From assembly GCA_002224055.1 (NCBI GenBank), contig AZLU01000035.1, forward strand, positions 37,831 through 101,830: a DNA stretch of 64,000 bases, in the 5' to 3' direction. The first letter of the stretch is position 1. Each line of letters opens with the position of its first letter. Positions 12,073-24,432 of this stretch are shown here, in pieces. Under the pieces are notes generated by a model. That model made no database searches, was not told the origin of the DNA, and saw nothing but the letters and a program-made list of their open reading frames with translations. This stretch comes from Pezizomycotina sp. ARF18. Lineage: Eukaryota > Ascomycota. Position numbers and translations under genes: made by a program.

Positions 12073-13017
12073 TTACCGCCTCCTCCGCGAATGCGACGAC
12101 ACCTGCTTGTTCGTCTCCAGCGGCTTGAGCTCCCGGTCCAGCGCGTCCAGCCGGCGCTGCTTCGACGGGATGTTGCGGTTCGCGACGTCGATCTCCCGTT
12201 GTATCCGCGTCAACTCGGTTTCGGCCTGCGCCAGCTGCGAGAGCGTCTCGCCGAGCGGCAGGTGCTGGTGGAAGTCCGGGTTGGAGGAGTCGAGGTGCAT
12301 TAGCGAGGATACTTCGGCTTCGAGGGTGGAGATTTCGAGGGGCAGCTGGAGGGTGCGGGCGACGCGGTCGGCGGTTTTTTGGTACTCTGTATACATGAAA
12401 GGTAGGATATATAGGTTAGTGAAAGAGTTTGTAAGAGCTAGCCCCCAAGGCAAGGCATCGGAGCGTAATGATGAAGGATGAGCAACGGAAAAAAGCGGTT
12501 TAAGGGCTCGATAGTATAATTTGTTGGTCTTACCTTCGCACACCCTCCTCCCGACTTCCTCGATCTCCTCAAAAATAGCTTTAACTTCCGCCTTGACCTT
12601 CTGCAGCTCCCCTTTCTTCCTCGCGACTTCCTCCTCCAGCTCCGCGATGTCGCTCCTCTCGACGAGCTGCGGCGGGTCGTCCGTTATCGCACCCAAAAAC
12701 TTCTCCTTGGCAACTTGCTCCATGTAGTTGAACCGCAGCTTCGAGAAGAGCTCCTTGTAGGCCGTCAGCTCGGCCTCAAGAAATGCAGGCGAGTGACCCG
12801 TTACGGCATCGGAGGCGTCGGACGTCCGGCCGTCGACGTTGGGATTTTTGGATTTGGAGGAGGATGCGAGAACATCGTCGTCTTCGCTTAGCTTTAAGAT
12901 CGATAGTGCTTCCGTTGGGATTCTGCGAGCTGGTGTATTATATCTTGCAGATCTGGATCCATATTCTTTGGATGTGTCTGAGGTGATTGAAGTGTTGCTG
13001 TATTGAGAAGATGGCAA
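12073..13017 (-). CDS. SOS7: Sos7-like kinetochore coiled-coil protein
   Basis: Resembles fission yeast Sos7, a coiled-coil kinetochore protein that works with Spc7/KNL1. The diagnostic block is ELTAYKELFSKLRFNYMEQV followed by AKEKFLGAI and DPPQLVE, preceded by SILKLSEDDD; the rest is long heptad-type helix (LEEEVARKKGELQKVKAEVK, QLAQAETELTRIQREI), with a hydrophobic PLEISTLEAEVSSLMHL segment. One intron at 12387-12533 has a GTAAG donor and restores CEEYQKT. The protein is about 265 residues after splicing. Two starts are possible: 13017 (in frame as it stands) or 12962, whose MDPDLQDIIHQLAESQ reads in another frame and looks more like a helical N-terminus, requiring a frame change just before SILKLS. 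The family call is from memory of the motif; confidence is moderate to good. Confidence 0.7.
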   Translation of the reverse strand: MPSSQYSNTSITSDTSKEYGSRSARYNTPARRIPTEALSILKLSEDDDVLASSSKSKNPNVDGRTSDASDAVTGHSPAFLEAELTAYKELFSKLRFNYMEQVAKEKFLGAITDDPPQLVERSDIAELEEEVARKKGELQKVKAEVKAIFEEIEEVGRRVCEGKTNKLYYRALKPLFSVAHPSSLRSDALPWGLALTNSFTNLYILPFMYTEYQKTADRVARTLQLPLEISTLEAEVSSLMHLDSSNPDFHQHLPLGETLSQLAQAETELTRIQREIDVANRNIPSKQRRLDALDRELKPLETNKQVSSHSRRRR

Positions 13018-13052
13018 TGTTGTGAAGTTGTTCTATATATTAGTGAGAAGAG

Positions 13053-13086
<34 letters not shown>

Positions 13087-13625
13087 AACGCGTAAATTCT
13101 GTCGTGTGAATTTTTTCGTATCATCACGAGCTCACGCTTTTTTTTTTTTTTTCTCACTTCGAAGGTGGGGGGACCTTCCTTATCGATAAGGGAAGGGAAA
13201 TACCCGCGTTACCGTAATGAGCGATCCTGTACCACTCCCGAAATGGAATAGCCGCATATCTCCTTCTCTCTTACGATCCCCTTGAATGGCAGAATGGGTT
13301 TGGTGTGGAGAAGCGCCTGGACCTCCGACCGTAGCAAAACACACACCAAAGCCCCAAAAATAGTAAAGCAAGCCTAACCCAACCACCAAAATTTAACAGG
13401 AATGTACTAAGTATATATATATATATATAACTTATACTATCACGATATTTATTACTAAACGTCATATAGAAGCGGACGATTACCGATAAGAGTTTTATAC
13501 GATTATAGTTTTCCGCAAGGGAGTTAATATAGTTATCGAGCGAATTCTGCTAAATTTGTGCAAAAATTCGTTCGATACTGCTGGCGCCTTCAAAAACGTT
13601 TTCGACCGTTAAACCGGAAAAAGCC
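13018..13625. promoter_or_regulatory. Divergent promoter between SOS7 and the DUF7704 gene
   Basis: About 610 bp separate two diverging genes. It contains an A run of about 37 (near 13049-13085), a T run near 13139-13153 and a short (TA)n at about 13413-13428. No defined factor site stands out. Confidence 0.4.
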
Positions 13626-14422
13626 ATGGCTCACCTCCTCCCGACTTTTCCCTGCTTATATTTGTCGTTGTCGAACCAATTTCAACGTACGTATTTCAAT
13701 AAGCCAGTTACCTGGCTTAATTATTTTTTTGCTTACTAGCTGCCTATATCTGTTACATAATTAGCTAATTTTTTTTTCTGTCTATATTAAGGGCAGCGGG
13801 TTTCGGATATGCCGTCTTCTACCCGCAAAACTTCGTAGCGGAGCAGTACCCTAACAACCCGGTTGCACCGCTAAACAATAGCCACCTCATGGTGTCGTAT
13901 GAGCTGGGCAATACGTACCTACTACTCTCGATGGCCGGTTTGGCCGTGTATACCGGTGCCTCGGATTTGAAAGTTGTGCACAGGTATCTGGTGGCGCTTC
14001 TTTTGGGCGATATTGGGCATTTGTAGGTGTCAACTTCGCCTTGTGTTATATCTTACATCGCTTGTCTAGTTGCCACAAGAAGGAGAAAGCACGGGAGAAG
14101 TTATAATGAATTTCTGTTCTGGAAATATATCCCCTAGAAAACATGCTGATAAAAAGATGTAGTCTGCTCGAATGGTATGTACTAGGAACGGACGTGTTTT
14201 CAACGTATACACCTGGAACCTGTTGACGTCCTTCAACATCGGTTTCACGGTAAGTTTTACGAAGGACAATTGGCTCTCTTGCTTCTCTCCCTTTTCTGTT
14301 TCGGCAAGAGCTGATATAACTTTTAATTATAGATGTTCCTCATGTTCACCCGACTAGCCTACTTTATAGGCTTGTTTGGAGATATCCCAAAAATCGAAAA
14401 GGCACATCTCAAAAAGAGATAA
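13626..14422 (+). CDS. DUF7704-type small integral membrane protein
   Basis: A fungal multi-pass membrane protein of unknown function. It begins MAHLLPTFPCLYLSLSNQFQ, then after an intron (13687-13791) AAGFGYAVFYPQNFVAEQYP, ELGNTYLLLSMAGLAVYTG, SDLKVVHRYLVALLLGDIGH, then YTWNLLTSFNIGFT and, after an intron ending near 14332, MFLMFTRLAYFIGLF-GDIPK, finishing KAHLKKR. Family landmarks are the LSQ/ELGN-x-YLL segment, the S-DL-V-x(3)L-x-LL-x-D-x-GH segment and the W-N block. Four hydrophobic helices are likely. The middle part (about 14024-14175) is uncertain: the exon border after GDIGHL cannot be fixed by eye. No operon-type neighbour is visible; function cannot be inferred. Confidence 0.6.
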
Positions 14423-16969
14423 GTCTACCTAAGGAGCTCGGGAAGTACTCAAATAAAATTGGAAATGAGGCACTATGTTTCTTTTTTTATATATATAAAA
14501 GGTATTATGCTATTAAATATCTAGCTACTTTCGCTGAGCATATATGAATCTAGAAAGTGAATTACCGGAGGAAGGTTCAATAGTTACGGTGGTATTATAA
14601 CGTCGCAACCTTCGCAAAAGGCCTTTGTCTTGAGATGATTCCTGCCATCGAACTCTATGTCGTATGGTGACCGTAAGTTCTTGAAGAGAGGGTACTGGGT
14701 GTTGATTACAGCCAGTGTGCATGTGATTCGAACTATCTTGTCCGTAACATCCAAACATATCAAAGCTCACACAATAAGCTACCATCCAGGGGAGATATTA
14801 ATACTAATGGTTAAAAGCCTTATCACTGCTTCTTGAAACGTTGTTATAACTTCTCGATGTAATGGTCTTTGGCGTATTTTCGATATCCTGAATATACTTC
14901 GCAGTCGCCAAAATTATGTTAATGGAACAAGGTGTGTTTTCGACGGTCACAAATTTTGTGCGTAGATTAAATATCACATTAGAAGGTAGAGGGCTTGAAG
15001 ACGGTTGAAAAGAGATTAGTATTTTATCTGATAGCTAGTTCCTATTTTTAATTTGGTACTCGCTCATTGACCAAAAAAACATGTGAACGAAATAAACCAC
15101 TTTCAAACATTCGTCTTTCTAAACTTCACGACATCTTCAATTTGAGATCAGCTCCAATATCTCTTCACCGCTAATCATCAGCGATTTTGAAAACAGTTGT
15201 TGACAACCGCCAGTCATTCATAATTCCCTTTTCTTCTCTTTATTTTTCAACCCTTCACGGCGGCGAATAAATGGTATTAGTGGTTATGTGGAGAGTTCAG
15301 CACTGCCATCTTACGCAAAGCAGTTCCACAAGCAGAGATATCCGAATCGTCAATATTTATCGATTTATTTTGTTAGTTAGCAAAATACTATTGGAAGAGA
15401 TGTTTTGACTTACAGAAGCCCGCCTTTGTGCATTCCGGGTAGAAAAATTAGGTCAAACATCAGCTTTATCGATTATATCCCCGTTCCCCGTCTACTTGAT
15501 ATATACTCGGTAGTTCACACAGTTTCTTGATTTTTCGTATTTTTGACTGATCAAAATGTGTTTGCGTGAAAACTACCAAAACTTTACCGGCCAATGCAAT
15601 ATATCATTTTGAAAGTACTATAGTGCAATCGGCTGAGCATTGCACTGCATAGCCAGCGTTACGGCAAATTCACAAAATTTGTCGCAAACGAAAAAGAAAA
15701 CCATCGGGCGGCTCACCCCTTTTCAATAAGATCACCAGATTACCACGATAGCAACATTTTTATCGATTCACCAACGCAACGTCCATTTTGATCGCTTGAA
15801 CTGTATGAAAAAAGGTATTTGGCATATGCCTCGTCATTTTCGCAAAGTTTTATACCTTCAAACGTTATTTTCCAGGTTTTGGATTTTCAAGAATGGCAGA
15901 TTTTCACAGATTGACTCGAGAAATGCAGGACCCTCACTGACCGAAATATTGCAAAGAAGCAGCAACACGCATTCTCCGGCTGAATACGATGGGATGAGGT
16001 TTTGAATAGGTGAGAAATCCCAACAGGATGTATTGGAGCAAGGCGGTGAGGAGAGTCAGCATAAACCGAGCCTCGGGCAATCTGTCCGTTTTCCACCAAG
16101 AGAAGCTATCTCGCCAGGACAGCTAGCTAATATCTTTATATACCCAGCTGTCTTTATTATTTCTGCTTTGGTTATAGAATATCTCAAAGGTAGGCGGTGA
16201 CTGCTTCGTCGACGTTCAAACCTTGCATAATAACCCCGATAGGTTGGAAAATCCCGCTATGTTGACGAACCTACCTGTTTGAGATCCTCAAGCTTCGTCG
16301 TGCTCAACACGACGTGAGCTTCCGTCAAAGAAACGAAATTCTAATGCCCGGCTCATACTTACAAAATTACTGAATATCCTAGAAGACGGATATCGGCGAG
16401 CGTTTTTATTTTTCTTTTATCTTTTTTTTTTCTCCGTCCACCTTACGCATTACCCGCACTACCCCTCAGGGTTCTCCACTAGGAGGAGTTCTAGATCTAG
16501 TGTGATACCAGAAGAGGAGGTTTGAAGGGGGGGGGGTGTACGGCGAATTGGGGTGCGGGCATACATATTACATTTCTATATATATTATACAAACAGCTAA
16601 ATTAGAGGAAAAAAGAGAGGTATATAAAGCCCAGGCCCGCCGCCACCTCCAATTTCTTCTGGACAAAAAAATAATATAAATAAAAAATAAAATAAAATAT
16701 AAGTGAGAGAGAAAAAAAGAACATTCCCTTCCTTCTTCTTCACACTTTTATATAACAAGTATATTAAGTATATATCTCTCTCTATCACCGTCCTCTCTTC
16801 TCCCCTTCAACAGAAAAATTTTCTCGTTACTCTTCGAGAACCCGATGAAAAGGTAAGTTAGTATTACGGAGTAATTTTGTTAAATTCTTTTCTTATTCTG
16901 CTTTGACTCTACAGATCTATATCAAGTGTTTTTGAAATCTACTTCTCTATTTGTACAATTTCCCTTTTC

Positions 16970-17019
<50 letters not shown>

Positions 17020-18385
17020 TCAATTCATCCCACGATGTACACTTCCTGATCTATATCAGCCGATATTTCCACTTTTTAAATAAGAAATTTTCCGTTTGAT
17101 CCCGTTGTCTCTTCAAATACTTTATTTTGCTATTTCTTACTGCTTCCTTCCCTCTGCCAATCAGTTCGTATTTCAATTTTTTGGAGAGTGGAGAGGTGTA
17201 TTCTGTTCCTGATCTTCGGATAATTCAGCTTCCCTTGCCGGGTAATCGCATTGTATTCTGATTTGCTACGTTTTTGTATATTGCGGTTCGTGTGGTGGTG
17301 CAGTAGCGGAGGAGGTGTGCGTGAGAGAGAGAGGAGAGATCCTGATACGGCGATTTCTACATCTCACCTCTTCCGCCTCTTTTTGTTTACAATCATTTAT
17401 CATTCAAAGTATTTAATACTATCGCAGTCTTTTCATTTCATATTTCTTAGAATTTAATACCTTTTCGTTTTTCTTTCTCTTTTCAAAAAAAAAAAAATCA
17501 TTTGACTGCTGTCTGGTCTAGATATACCACCACTGTATATCTTATATATATGCAAACACTTATATCTTACGGAGGTCATATAGTACTCTTTTTTTTTGCT
17601 GATTCGATTTCTCATTGGCAGGCTCTTTTTCTTTAACTACTACTGCTACTGGAAAAAAAAAAAAGAATAAAAAAGAAAAGAAATTTTATTGCAGGAGGTT
17701 TTTCTTTTCATTTCTTTAGCGGTGGTCGATTTCTTTGCCTATTTCGAACCAAATTATTCTTTATTTTCTCTCAACTCACGCGTCCACACGCAAATTTTCC
17801 AACGGAACCTTAATCAGAAAAAAGAAATAACAACAAGGGAGGAAAAAAAAAAAACAGACACACTAAATAACCACCGTAAACCCCCCTTTTAATTATTTAT
17901 TATTTTTATATACTTCTCTCTCTTCAGATATCTTACTTTTTTTTTTTTTTTTACCTTTCTATCATCCAAAGGTAAACAATCTCATATTAATTTACCTTTT
18001 TTTTTTTTCCTTTTTATTTTTTCTATCTTTCATTTTTTTTTTTTTTTTATTCTTTCTTTATTTTTTTTTATTTTTTTATTTTTTTTTTTTAAATCTTCGT
18101 TTACTTTAAGTTCAAGTTTATTTGGAAGAAAGAGACGAAGAAGAAAGATATATCAAAAAGATTTAGAAAGGGAGAGGAAAATACATGCTAAACGGGTGTA
18201 AGTGATCTTGGAAGTATCGCCACATTTTGTTATTATTATTATTTATTTATTTATTTTTTTTTTTTCAACCACGGGAAAACATCCAATCACTTTTCCTCCA
18301 AAACTTCAGCACGCGAAGATAAAACCCATAATATCACGGATTCAACAAAATTAATTGTCAGTGAGGATAAAAATAAAAAGTAAAC
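14423..18385. other. 4-kb gene-poor stretch
   Basis: No protein family was recognised on either strand; the longest frames are about 60-87 codons with no conserved look. The left part (14.5-16.1 kb) is of mixed composition. The right part (16.4-18.3 kb) is pyrimidine-rich on the plus strand with many T tracts, which is compatible with a long 5' leader or promoter of the Ash1-type gene at 18386. A T19/A26 junction lies at 16974-17018. Confidence 0.5.
16974..17018. repeat. Poly-T/poly-A junction (self-complementary)
   Basis: A run of 19 T is followed directly by a run of 26 A. The two halves are complementary and could fold back. A similar T/A junction is at 56914-56941. Confidence 0.8.
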
Positions 18386-21300
18386 ATGCGGGGCCAAGAG
18401 GACGGCAGCACGTCCCCAAACACCATAAGGCTTCGTCCTTCTCCCAAACGGACAGAAAGGGCGTCGCTTTCCCTTTCTCTTTCGCCAGGCGGCAGAGGAT
18501 CGAAGCATTCCCTTCGCTCTAGACGGAGCTCCAATGTGGACGAGATGGACATTGATTCACCAGAAGCAACGCCTACGTCTCCGGACGCGCTCTGAGAACA
18601 CGCAAATCCTTTAGCTATGACCTGACGGTAAGGAGAAGAAAAAGGATGAATTGGCGGCAGATGAGCAACAGCAACAACGTTCACTACCACCACCACCACC
18701 ACCACCACCACTACTACTACTACAACTACCCTGGCAGTAGAGGCGAAATCAGCTCCGACAACACCGAAAAAGCGGCACCGTCACAGACCGCGAAATCGGA
18801 ACCTAAACGTCGGCAATCCGCTCGCTTAGTGACCATGGTAGAAACCGTGAAGTCCCAGGAACCGGCGACGCCCCAACTTGGGAACAACAACAATAATAGG
18901 GTCAAAGCTGCTGCAGCGGTAGTCGCCAGAGTACGAGAAGCACAAACGCGAAACTAGCTGCACCGGCACGGGCGACATCTCTCGCAGCATCCCGCCCGAA
19001 ACGAGTTATCCCTACACCACAAGAAAGTAGCTCCGAAAGCGAATCATCAGAAGAAGAGGGCGATAGCGGAGATGACGATGACGATGGTTCGGATAACAGT
19101 GATGACGGTAGCGGCGACGATAGCTCCGACTCTGACTCCGAAAAAACCAAGAAGGACGAGGAGCCGAAGATGCCGCAGAAGAAATGGGCCAGCCATGGGC
19201 TGTATGTTGGTCAAACCAGCAAATCAAAGGACGAAGCACACTGAGGGCTCTCAAGAAGGAGGCTCCACGGAAAAGAATATCTTACCACTGCCAATGTACA
19301 AGGGCCTCACGATTATGGAAACTCAAGAGGACTTTGTGCTCCTTTCAACATATTTAACCTGAGTCCTTGGATCATCAAGAAGCCCACCAATTGGAAGCAA
19401 TTGAGAAGAAGTAAGCATAGCACCACGGCCAGAAGGACTAATTTAAGCTCAAGCTAACATTGAATTCTGCTATAAGACGTTTTCGTTGGCGAGGCACTGG
19501 ACCTCTGGAAGCAGCGGCAGAAACAGGCGGCCAACAAAAGCGACCATACGGCCTGCGCGTGCACAAAGGACACTGGGTGCGATTCTAGGTGCCTGAACCG
19601 GGTTATGTACTACGAATGTGACGAGAAGAACTGCAATTTTAGCAACTGCAAGAATAGGCCATTCCGAGACCTTGCCGTCAGAACTGAGAAAAACAAGAAA
19701 TTTCACGACGGCTTGGAGCTTATTATGGTATACGAACCTTAGATCCCCTGGTATTTTCCAGCCCTTAGCTAACTTCTGTTTTCCTTTACATAGACCAAAG
19801 ACAAAGGCTACGGCTGCGAGCGACAAGGGCATTTGAGCCGAACCAAATTATCGTGGAATATTGCGGTGAAATTATCACTCAAGACGAATGCGACGACCGA
19901 ATGAACGAGATCTACAAAGATAACGAAGTACAACGCCTCTCCATTTTGGCATAGCAGATGAAATATTACACCTTTTTCGCCCCAATCGCTAACATCTACC
20001 CCACAGAGCTATTACCTTATGGAATTTGACAACAGCATGATAATTGATGCTACCAGGGGCTCAATCGCAAGATTCGTTAACCACAGCTGTGCGCCAAACT
20101 GTAAAATGGAGAAATGGTAAATTTAACCTTTGATATTCTTAAATCCCTGAGGATAGTGGAGCTAACTTTTTCTTCAAAGGATCGTATCGGGCAAGCCCCG
20201 CATGGCTCTTTTTGCAGGCGACGACGGTGTTGAGGTTGGCGAGGGCTTACTTATGATTACAATTTCAAGTGCGTACTGCTATCGCTGTTGGTTTTAATCC
20301 TTCGAGGCAAAGGAAACGGATCGGTACTAACGCAAGTCGGTCAAATTCAGCTGGTTCTCCGGAGTTAGCACTCAGGAATGCCGTTGCAGATCCGAAAACT
20401 GCCGAGGTTCTGTGGGAAAGCGGTCTGATGCCAAAAAGTTTCGCGGGAGCGTCTGATACTTCCAAAGGATCAAAGGGTAAGAGCCATGGTAAGGGTAAAG
20501 GTAAAGCAGATGCCAAGAAGCCTACCAAGGTCATCAAGAAGAAGGTTGTCAAGGCGTCCAATGCCAAAGTTATCCGAACGACTGCGAAAGCGAAGCCGAA
20601 ACAACCTGCTTCGCGCGGCGGTGCCAGCGGAAACCGGTCCAGAAAAAGGTTGTCCGTGGAACTGTGTCTAAGTCTCGAACAGTCAAGATGCCTACGAAGG
20701 CAATTGTCAAGACAACTACTGTTAAGGCTACTAGGAGGATTGTGAAGGAAACTCCGAAGGCTAGCCCGCGTAAGAATCTCAACGCGAAGCAGACGCCACA
20801 AAGAGAGCCCCAGCGAGATCGAAGACGGCTCCTAAGCCTGCCCCCAGGGTGTTCAAGGTCGCGAAGTCATACTCTAGAAAGGTCATGACCAGCCGTTCGA
20901 CCAGGCCCGCACAGAAGGAGCAGAGAGGAAACCCGCGCCGCAAACGAAAGTGTCCCGTCAGAGAAGGTCACTTTGGAGAAAACCGTAGAAGTTGCGAAAC
21001 CAAGGGCTCGAGGTGGGAAGAAGCCCGCTGAGGAGGTCGTCAAGGAGATATGAAACCGAGAACGAAGGCGGGACAGATACTGCTCGCGTCAATCCCGAAA
21101 GCTGTCAAAAAGGCCGTGGAGGCTGAGGTTCCACAGCACTAAAGGGTGGCATTCGTGTACCGCGCAGTAAAATTGCGCCCAAGGTGAAGAACATCGTCAT
21201 CGAGAAGTATCTCCGAGGAAACCGCGTAAATCGACCGGTGTTTTGGCTGCAGAGGCGAAGACATCGAGAAGGGTTACACGCTGCCGAAAAATCTCCACGG

Positions 21301-22406
21301 AAGAAGCGGTCAACCCTTCAAGAGGAAAGAGGGGAGAGCACGACTCCGGTCAGAGAGCCCCTAGATCGATTTGGACTTTACTGAAAGACCACGGGTTAGG
21401 CGATCTCCGAAATCGAAGAAGACAGCTGAAGCCGCATCAAAGAACACCACCGTCAAGTACCAGAGGATCCAAGGTGTTCTGATGTTGAGCAGCTCAGAAG
21501 ACGCCGCGATCGGTTAGGAAGGTTTCGAATAAGGTTGAGCCGGCAACTCAAGAACCACCCAAGCGCCGAAGGGCCGACACAGTGATTGCTGAGAAGGGCC
21601 GCCGCAAGAGTGCACCGGTAATACCGGAGAAACAACGCGCCAAGAGCCCGGAGCAACGCAAATACCTCAGAGAGCGAGAAGGCAGCGGATGTTACCAGTT
21701 CAAAGCCCTCCGATGCTGCTGCGAATGCCGCCACTTCGCCAGTGAATGGAAAGATTCCAGCGAGACATAGCATTTCCAGTGACTCTTTCTACGGCAAAGG
21801 ACAGGGGACGAAACGTGGCAGAGCAACGGAGGAGCCCTCACGCAGAGCCCGAAGCGTGCTCGGTTGGAGAGCAATAGCACTCCGTCTGGGCGCAAGAGGC
21901 ATTCTTTGCCGCTCTTCCCGCTACGAGCTCTAACGTAACCTTGAGCCAAATTCGCGGGATTCCGCCCAGACCACCGCGGCTAACGCAAAGAATTTCGCCT
22001 CGTACCAATCCCGTAAAACGGACGACGTCATGTCCAACACTCCAAGCAGCCGTTCATCCTCAAGAGCGGGGAAATCGCTATCGAGGGAGAGAGAGGCTCT
22101 CTAAGAAGCGATCATTTGAGACGGTCCAACCGGCAGAGTTCTCTCTGGCGGGCCTCTGTTGCCGCCGACCAGAAGCGGCACCACTGACTAATGGCGTCAA
22201 CAAGTCTCTACTGATCTCTCAACTCCACAGTCCGTTCCACCTTCCTCTGCCTTCTTCGGATGCGTAGCGAACCAGCTCCTGAGAAGTCGTCTGGCTGGAA
22301 CGCCGTGAACGTTCGACAAGGAACTAGATTTTCCGGGATCCTGGGATTCTTCTCTGGTGGTGCTAGGGACAAAGAGAAGCCGTCGCCCCAGGCGAACTTG
22401 CTGTAA
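18386..22406 (+). CDS. ASH1: Ash1-type SET-domain histone methyltransferase with long basic tail
   Basis: Probable H3K36 methyltransferase of the ASH1/SET2 class. An N-terminal Ser/Arg/Pro low-complexity part precedes the AWS domain ([32 protein letters not shown]; about 19555-19665), the SET domain ([52 protein letters not shown], then TYDYNF) and the post-SET motif [12 protein letters not shown] (near 20370). AWS and the NHSC and post-SET cysteines are all present. Introns: 19728-19793, 19928-20006, 20117-20179 and 20269-20350, the last with a tactaac branch site. After the SET module come about 650 residues very rich in Lys, Arg, Ser, Pro and Thr, with histone H1-like runs ([16 protein letters not shown]). 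A good last exon reads [20 protein letters not shown] and stops at 22404-22406. Start and tail are uncertain because the frame changes many times; the SET core is secure. Confidence 0.8.
18687..18727 (+). repeat. (CAC)n/(TAC)n trinucleotide repeat
   Basis: About nine CAC units followed by five TAC-type units lie in the N-terminal low-complexity region of the SET gene. In one frame they encode a His run and a Tyr run. In other frames they would encode Thr/Pro tracts, so the true reading depends on the local frame. Confidence 0.8.
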
Positions 22407-23840
22407 GAAGACGGTGTTCTTGAAACCATTAGGGTTGGTGCCGGATGTTGTAAAAACGCACAAAACCTATCGTTGGAGTTTTTTTTTTTTTTTTTTTTGG
22501 TTGTCGTTGTCGCGTTTGCTTATTATATATGTATGACATTTCTCTTGCTGCCGATTTTCTTGGTTTATATGTGCTGTCCATCGTTCTCTCTGTACTTATA
22601 TATTATGTTATTCAGCTGCGAGTTTTACCGTACGTCCGCCTTTAATGCTTCTTCTTGCTGCCTCTTACTACCAGTGTTGTTCTTTTTCACTTTTTTTTTT
22701 TTTTTTTTTTCCGTATCGGCATTTTACTCCTTCCCGTAGCTTTTATCTTTCAAGTATTAATATTATACATATCATACAAACGCATTTTTTTTTGTACGCG
22801 AATTGGCAACCATGCAGGTCCACGACGTATCCCTCTTCAACAATAATCTGCTTCATATAGTCTCCCTTAGTCCTATCTTTTCCCTTTCTCTAATGGGGGC
22901 CGTTAATATGCTAATTCCACGGGCCCTAACTTCTTGTACAAAGTTCTTTTCCTTTTCTCACTCATGGTAATGCTAGTCACCCTCAGTAATATTGTATCAA
23001 CTTTGGTTCTTTCTTTTAATAATGTTAACTTTCTATCGTATTGATTTGTTCATAGCTTAGTCTCTTCTAACTTTTTTTCTTGTTCTAATATAACAAACAT
23101 TATGAAGAATATCAATCCGTTTTTACTGACAATTCGTTTGTCTATCTCCTGTTCAATGAGACCTCGATATCGTGCTTATATATATATTATATGTGCCAAC
23201 TTTCCTATCATGGTATGAACATACGAATGGTCAATATGTTTTGCTTGAACAAGCTCATCTTTAATATACTTTTGAACTATCCTGAACATTGCATGTTAGA
23301 CTTCAACACGAGTTTCCAAGGTTCGAGACATAGTGGCCATCGACGAACGAGGAAAAGTTTAACAAAGTTTCACTGCAACCTAGAACTATTCGAAACTTCC
23401 TCTGGTGAAGGATGTATAGATGTATTGATGTATGAAATCATTTGCCTTCATCAAACTTCCCTTCAAGAAGGATACAGTCCCTACTAGTCGTTATCGTTGC
23501 AACTCTACTACATTATACCATTTACTAGAGGAGACACTCCAAAAGCAACAGAATCTTTGTATACTTGGAAGTTGGTAAAAGTAGTTTATCAACATGCCGT
23601 TCTACGGAGTCGTAGTCCGAAGAAGAACTACAGCACCGTCACCCAGAACTGTAGTGGCTCCCTCCCTCTCCCTCCTCTCTCTCTCTCTCTCTAAAGTTTG
23701 GCTCTCTTTTAATACGTTCTCTACAATCTCTTGGTTGTCTATTTTCTTTTTCTGAATACGGTTAACATCAACTAACATGTATTGTTATTTCTTGCTCTCG
23801 CGAAAGGGGTGACGTCGAACGTATCGACAAGACAACAACT
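22407..23840. other. Intergenic region downstream of the SET gene
   Basis: AT-rich with T runs near 22480-22500 and 22690-22710 and a (CT)n stretch near 23669-23692. A 98-codon frame at 23191-23487 has no recognisable features. No RNA gene was seen. Confidence 0.5.
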
Positions 23841-24432
23841 ATGTCGGTGTCTCCTGGCGAAAGTGCGATACCCGCAACGAAGCGCAGCGGCACATCGACG
23901 ACTTCTTCCGTAGGACAACAACGACGACGAAAGTACCGTTTCCTCGAACTCACCCTCGACTAGTCGCAAACCAGAAATAAAGGACTCCTTCACGCTCGAG
24001 CAAGATACTACACCAAACGCCGACGTCGGCCGCACGGGCGTCATCACCAAAGCCGCCTTTAACCGCTCGGCGGGTAGGAGTAATAAAGCCTTCGAGCCGT
24101 CATGGAGGCGTTCAGGAACGGCGCGCACATTGCTTCGAAGGCGGGAAGTTGACGGCGTCGAAGTCGAAGCAAACTGCGGAGGTGACGAGGAGGATCACTG
24201 CGCCGCGAAGAAGTCGGAGAGGATATGGAATGTCGAGGGCTGAGTTGGAGAGGATTAGGAGGGGGATGGAGACGTATGATGAGGATGATGATGAGGATGC
24301 GCCGCCTCCGGGGTATGATGAGGCGTGTGAGGTTATGACGGTGGTTACTGTAATGATTATGATAGTGGTGGAGCCGTGTTGTTGAGGAAGATTGGGATCA
24401 AGAACTTACCCTTCATAAAAGCAAAAGATTGA
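23841..24432 (+). CDS. Unrecognised small protein with acidic, Tyr/Asp/Gly-rich C-terminus
   Basis: I do not recognise this protein. It starts MSVSPGESAIPATKRSGTS, continues with a basic Arg/Lys part, then (in other frames) KDSFTLEQDTTPNADVGRTG, VITKAAFNRSAGRSNKAF, a Lys/Arg-rich SKQTAEVTRRITAPRRSRRG, GMSRAELERIRRGMETY, an acidic DEDDDEDAPPPGYDEACE, a YDGGYCNDYDSGG segment and a conserved-looking end GIKNLPFIKAKD with stop at 24430-24432. Two or three frame changes are needed. The coherent codon use of the pieces and the tidy C-terminus make a real gene likely. It lies in tandem with the next gene, whose protein also has YDTGYD-type repeats. Alternative: two shorter unrelated frames. Confidence 0.4.

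Noticed and set aside
18670-18730. His/Tyr-rich peptide as a metal-binding motif
   Set aside because: It is just the translation of a CAC/TAC trinucleotide repeat and depends on an uncertain frame.
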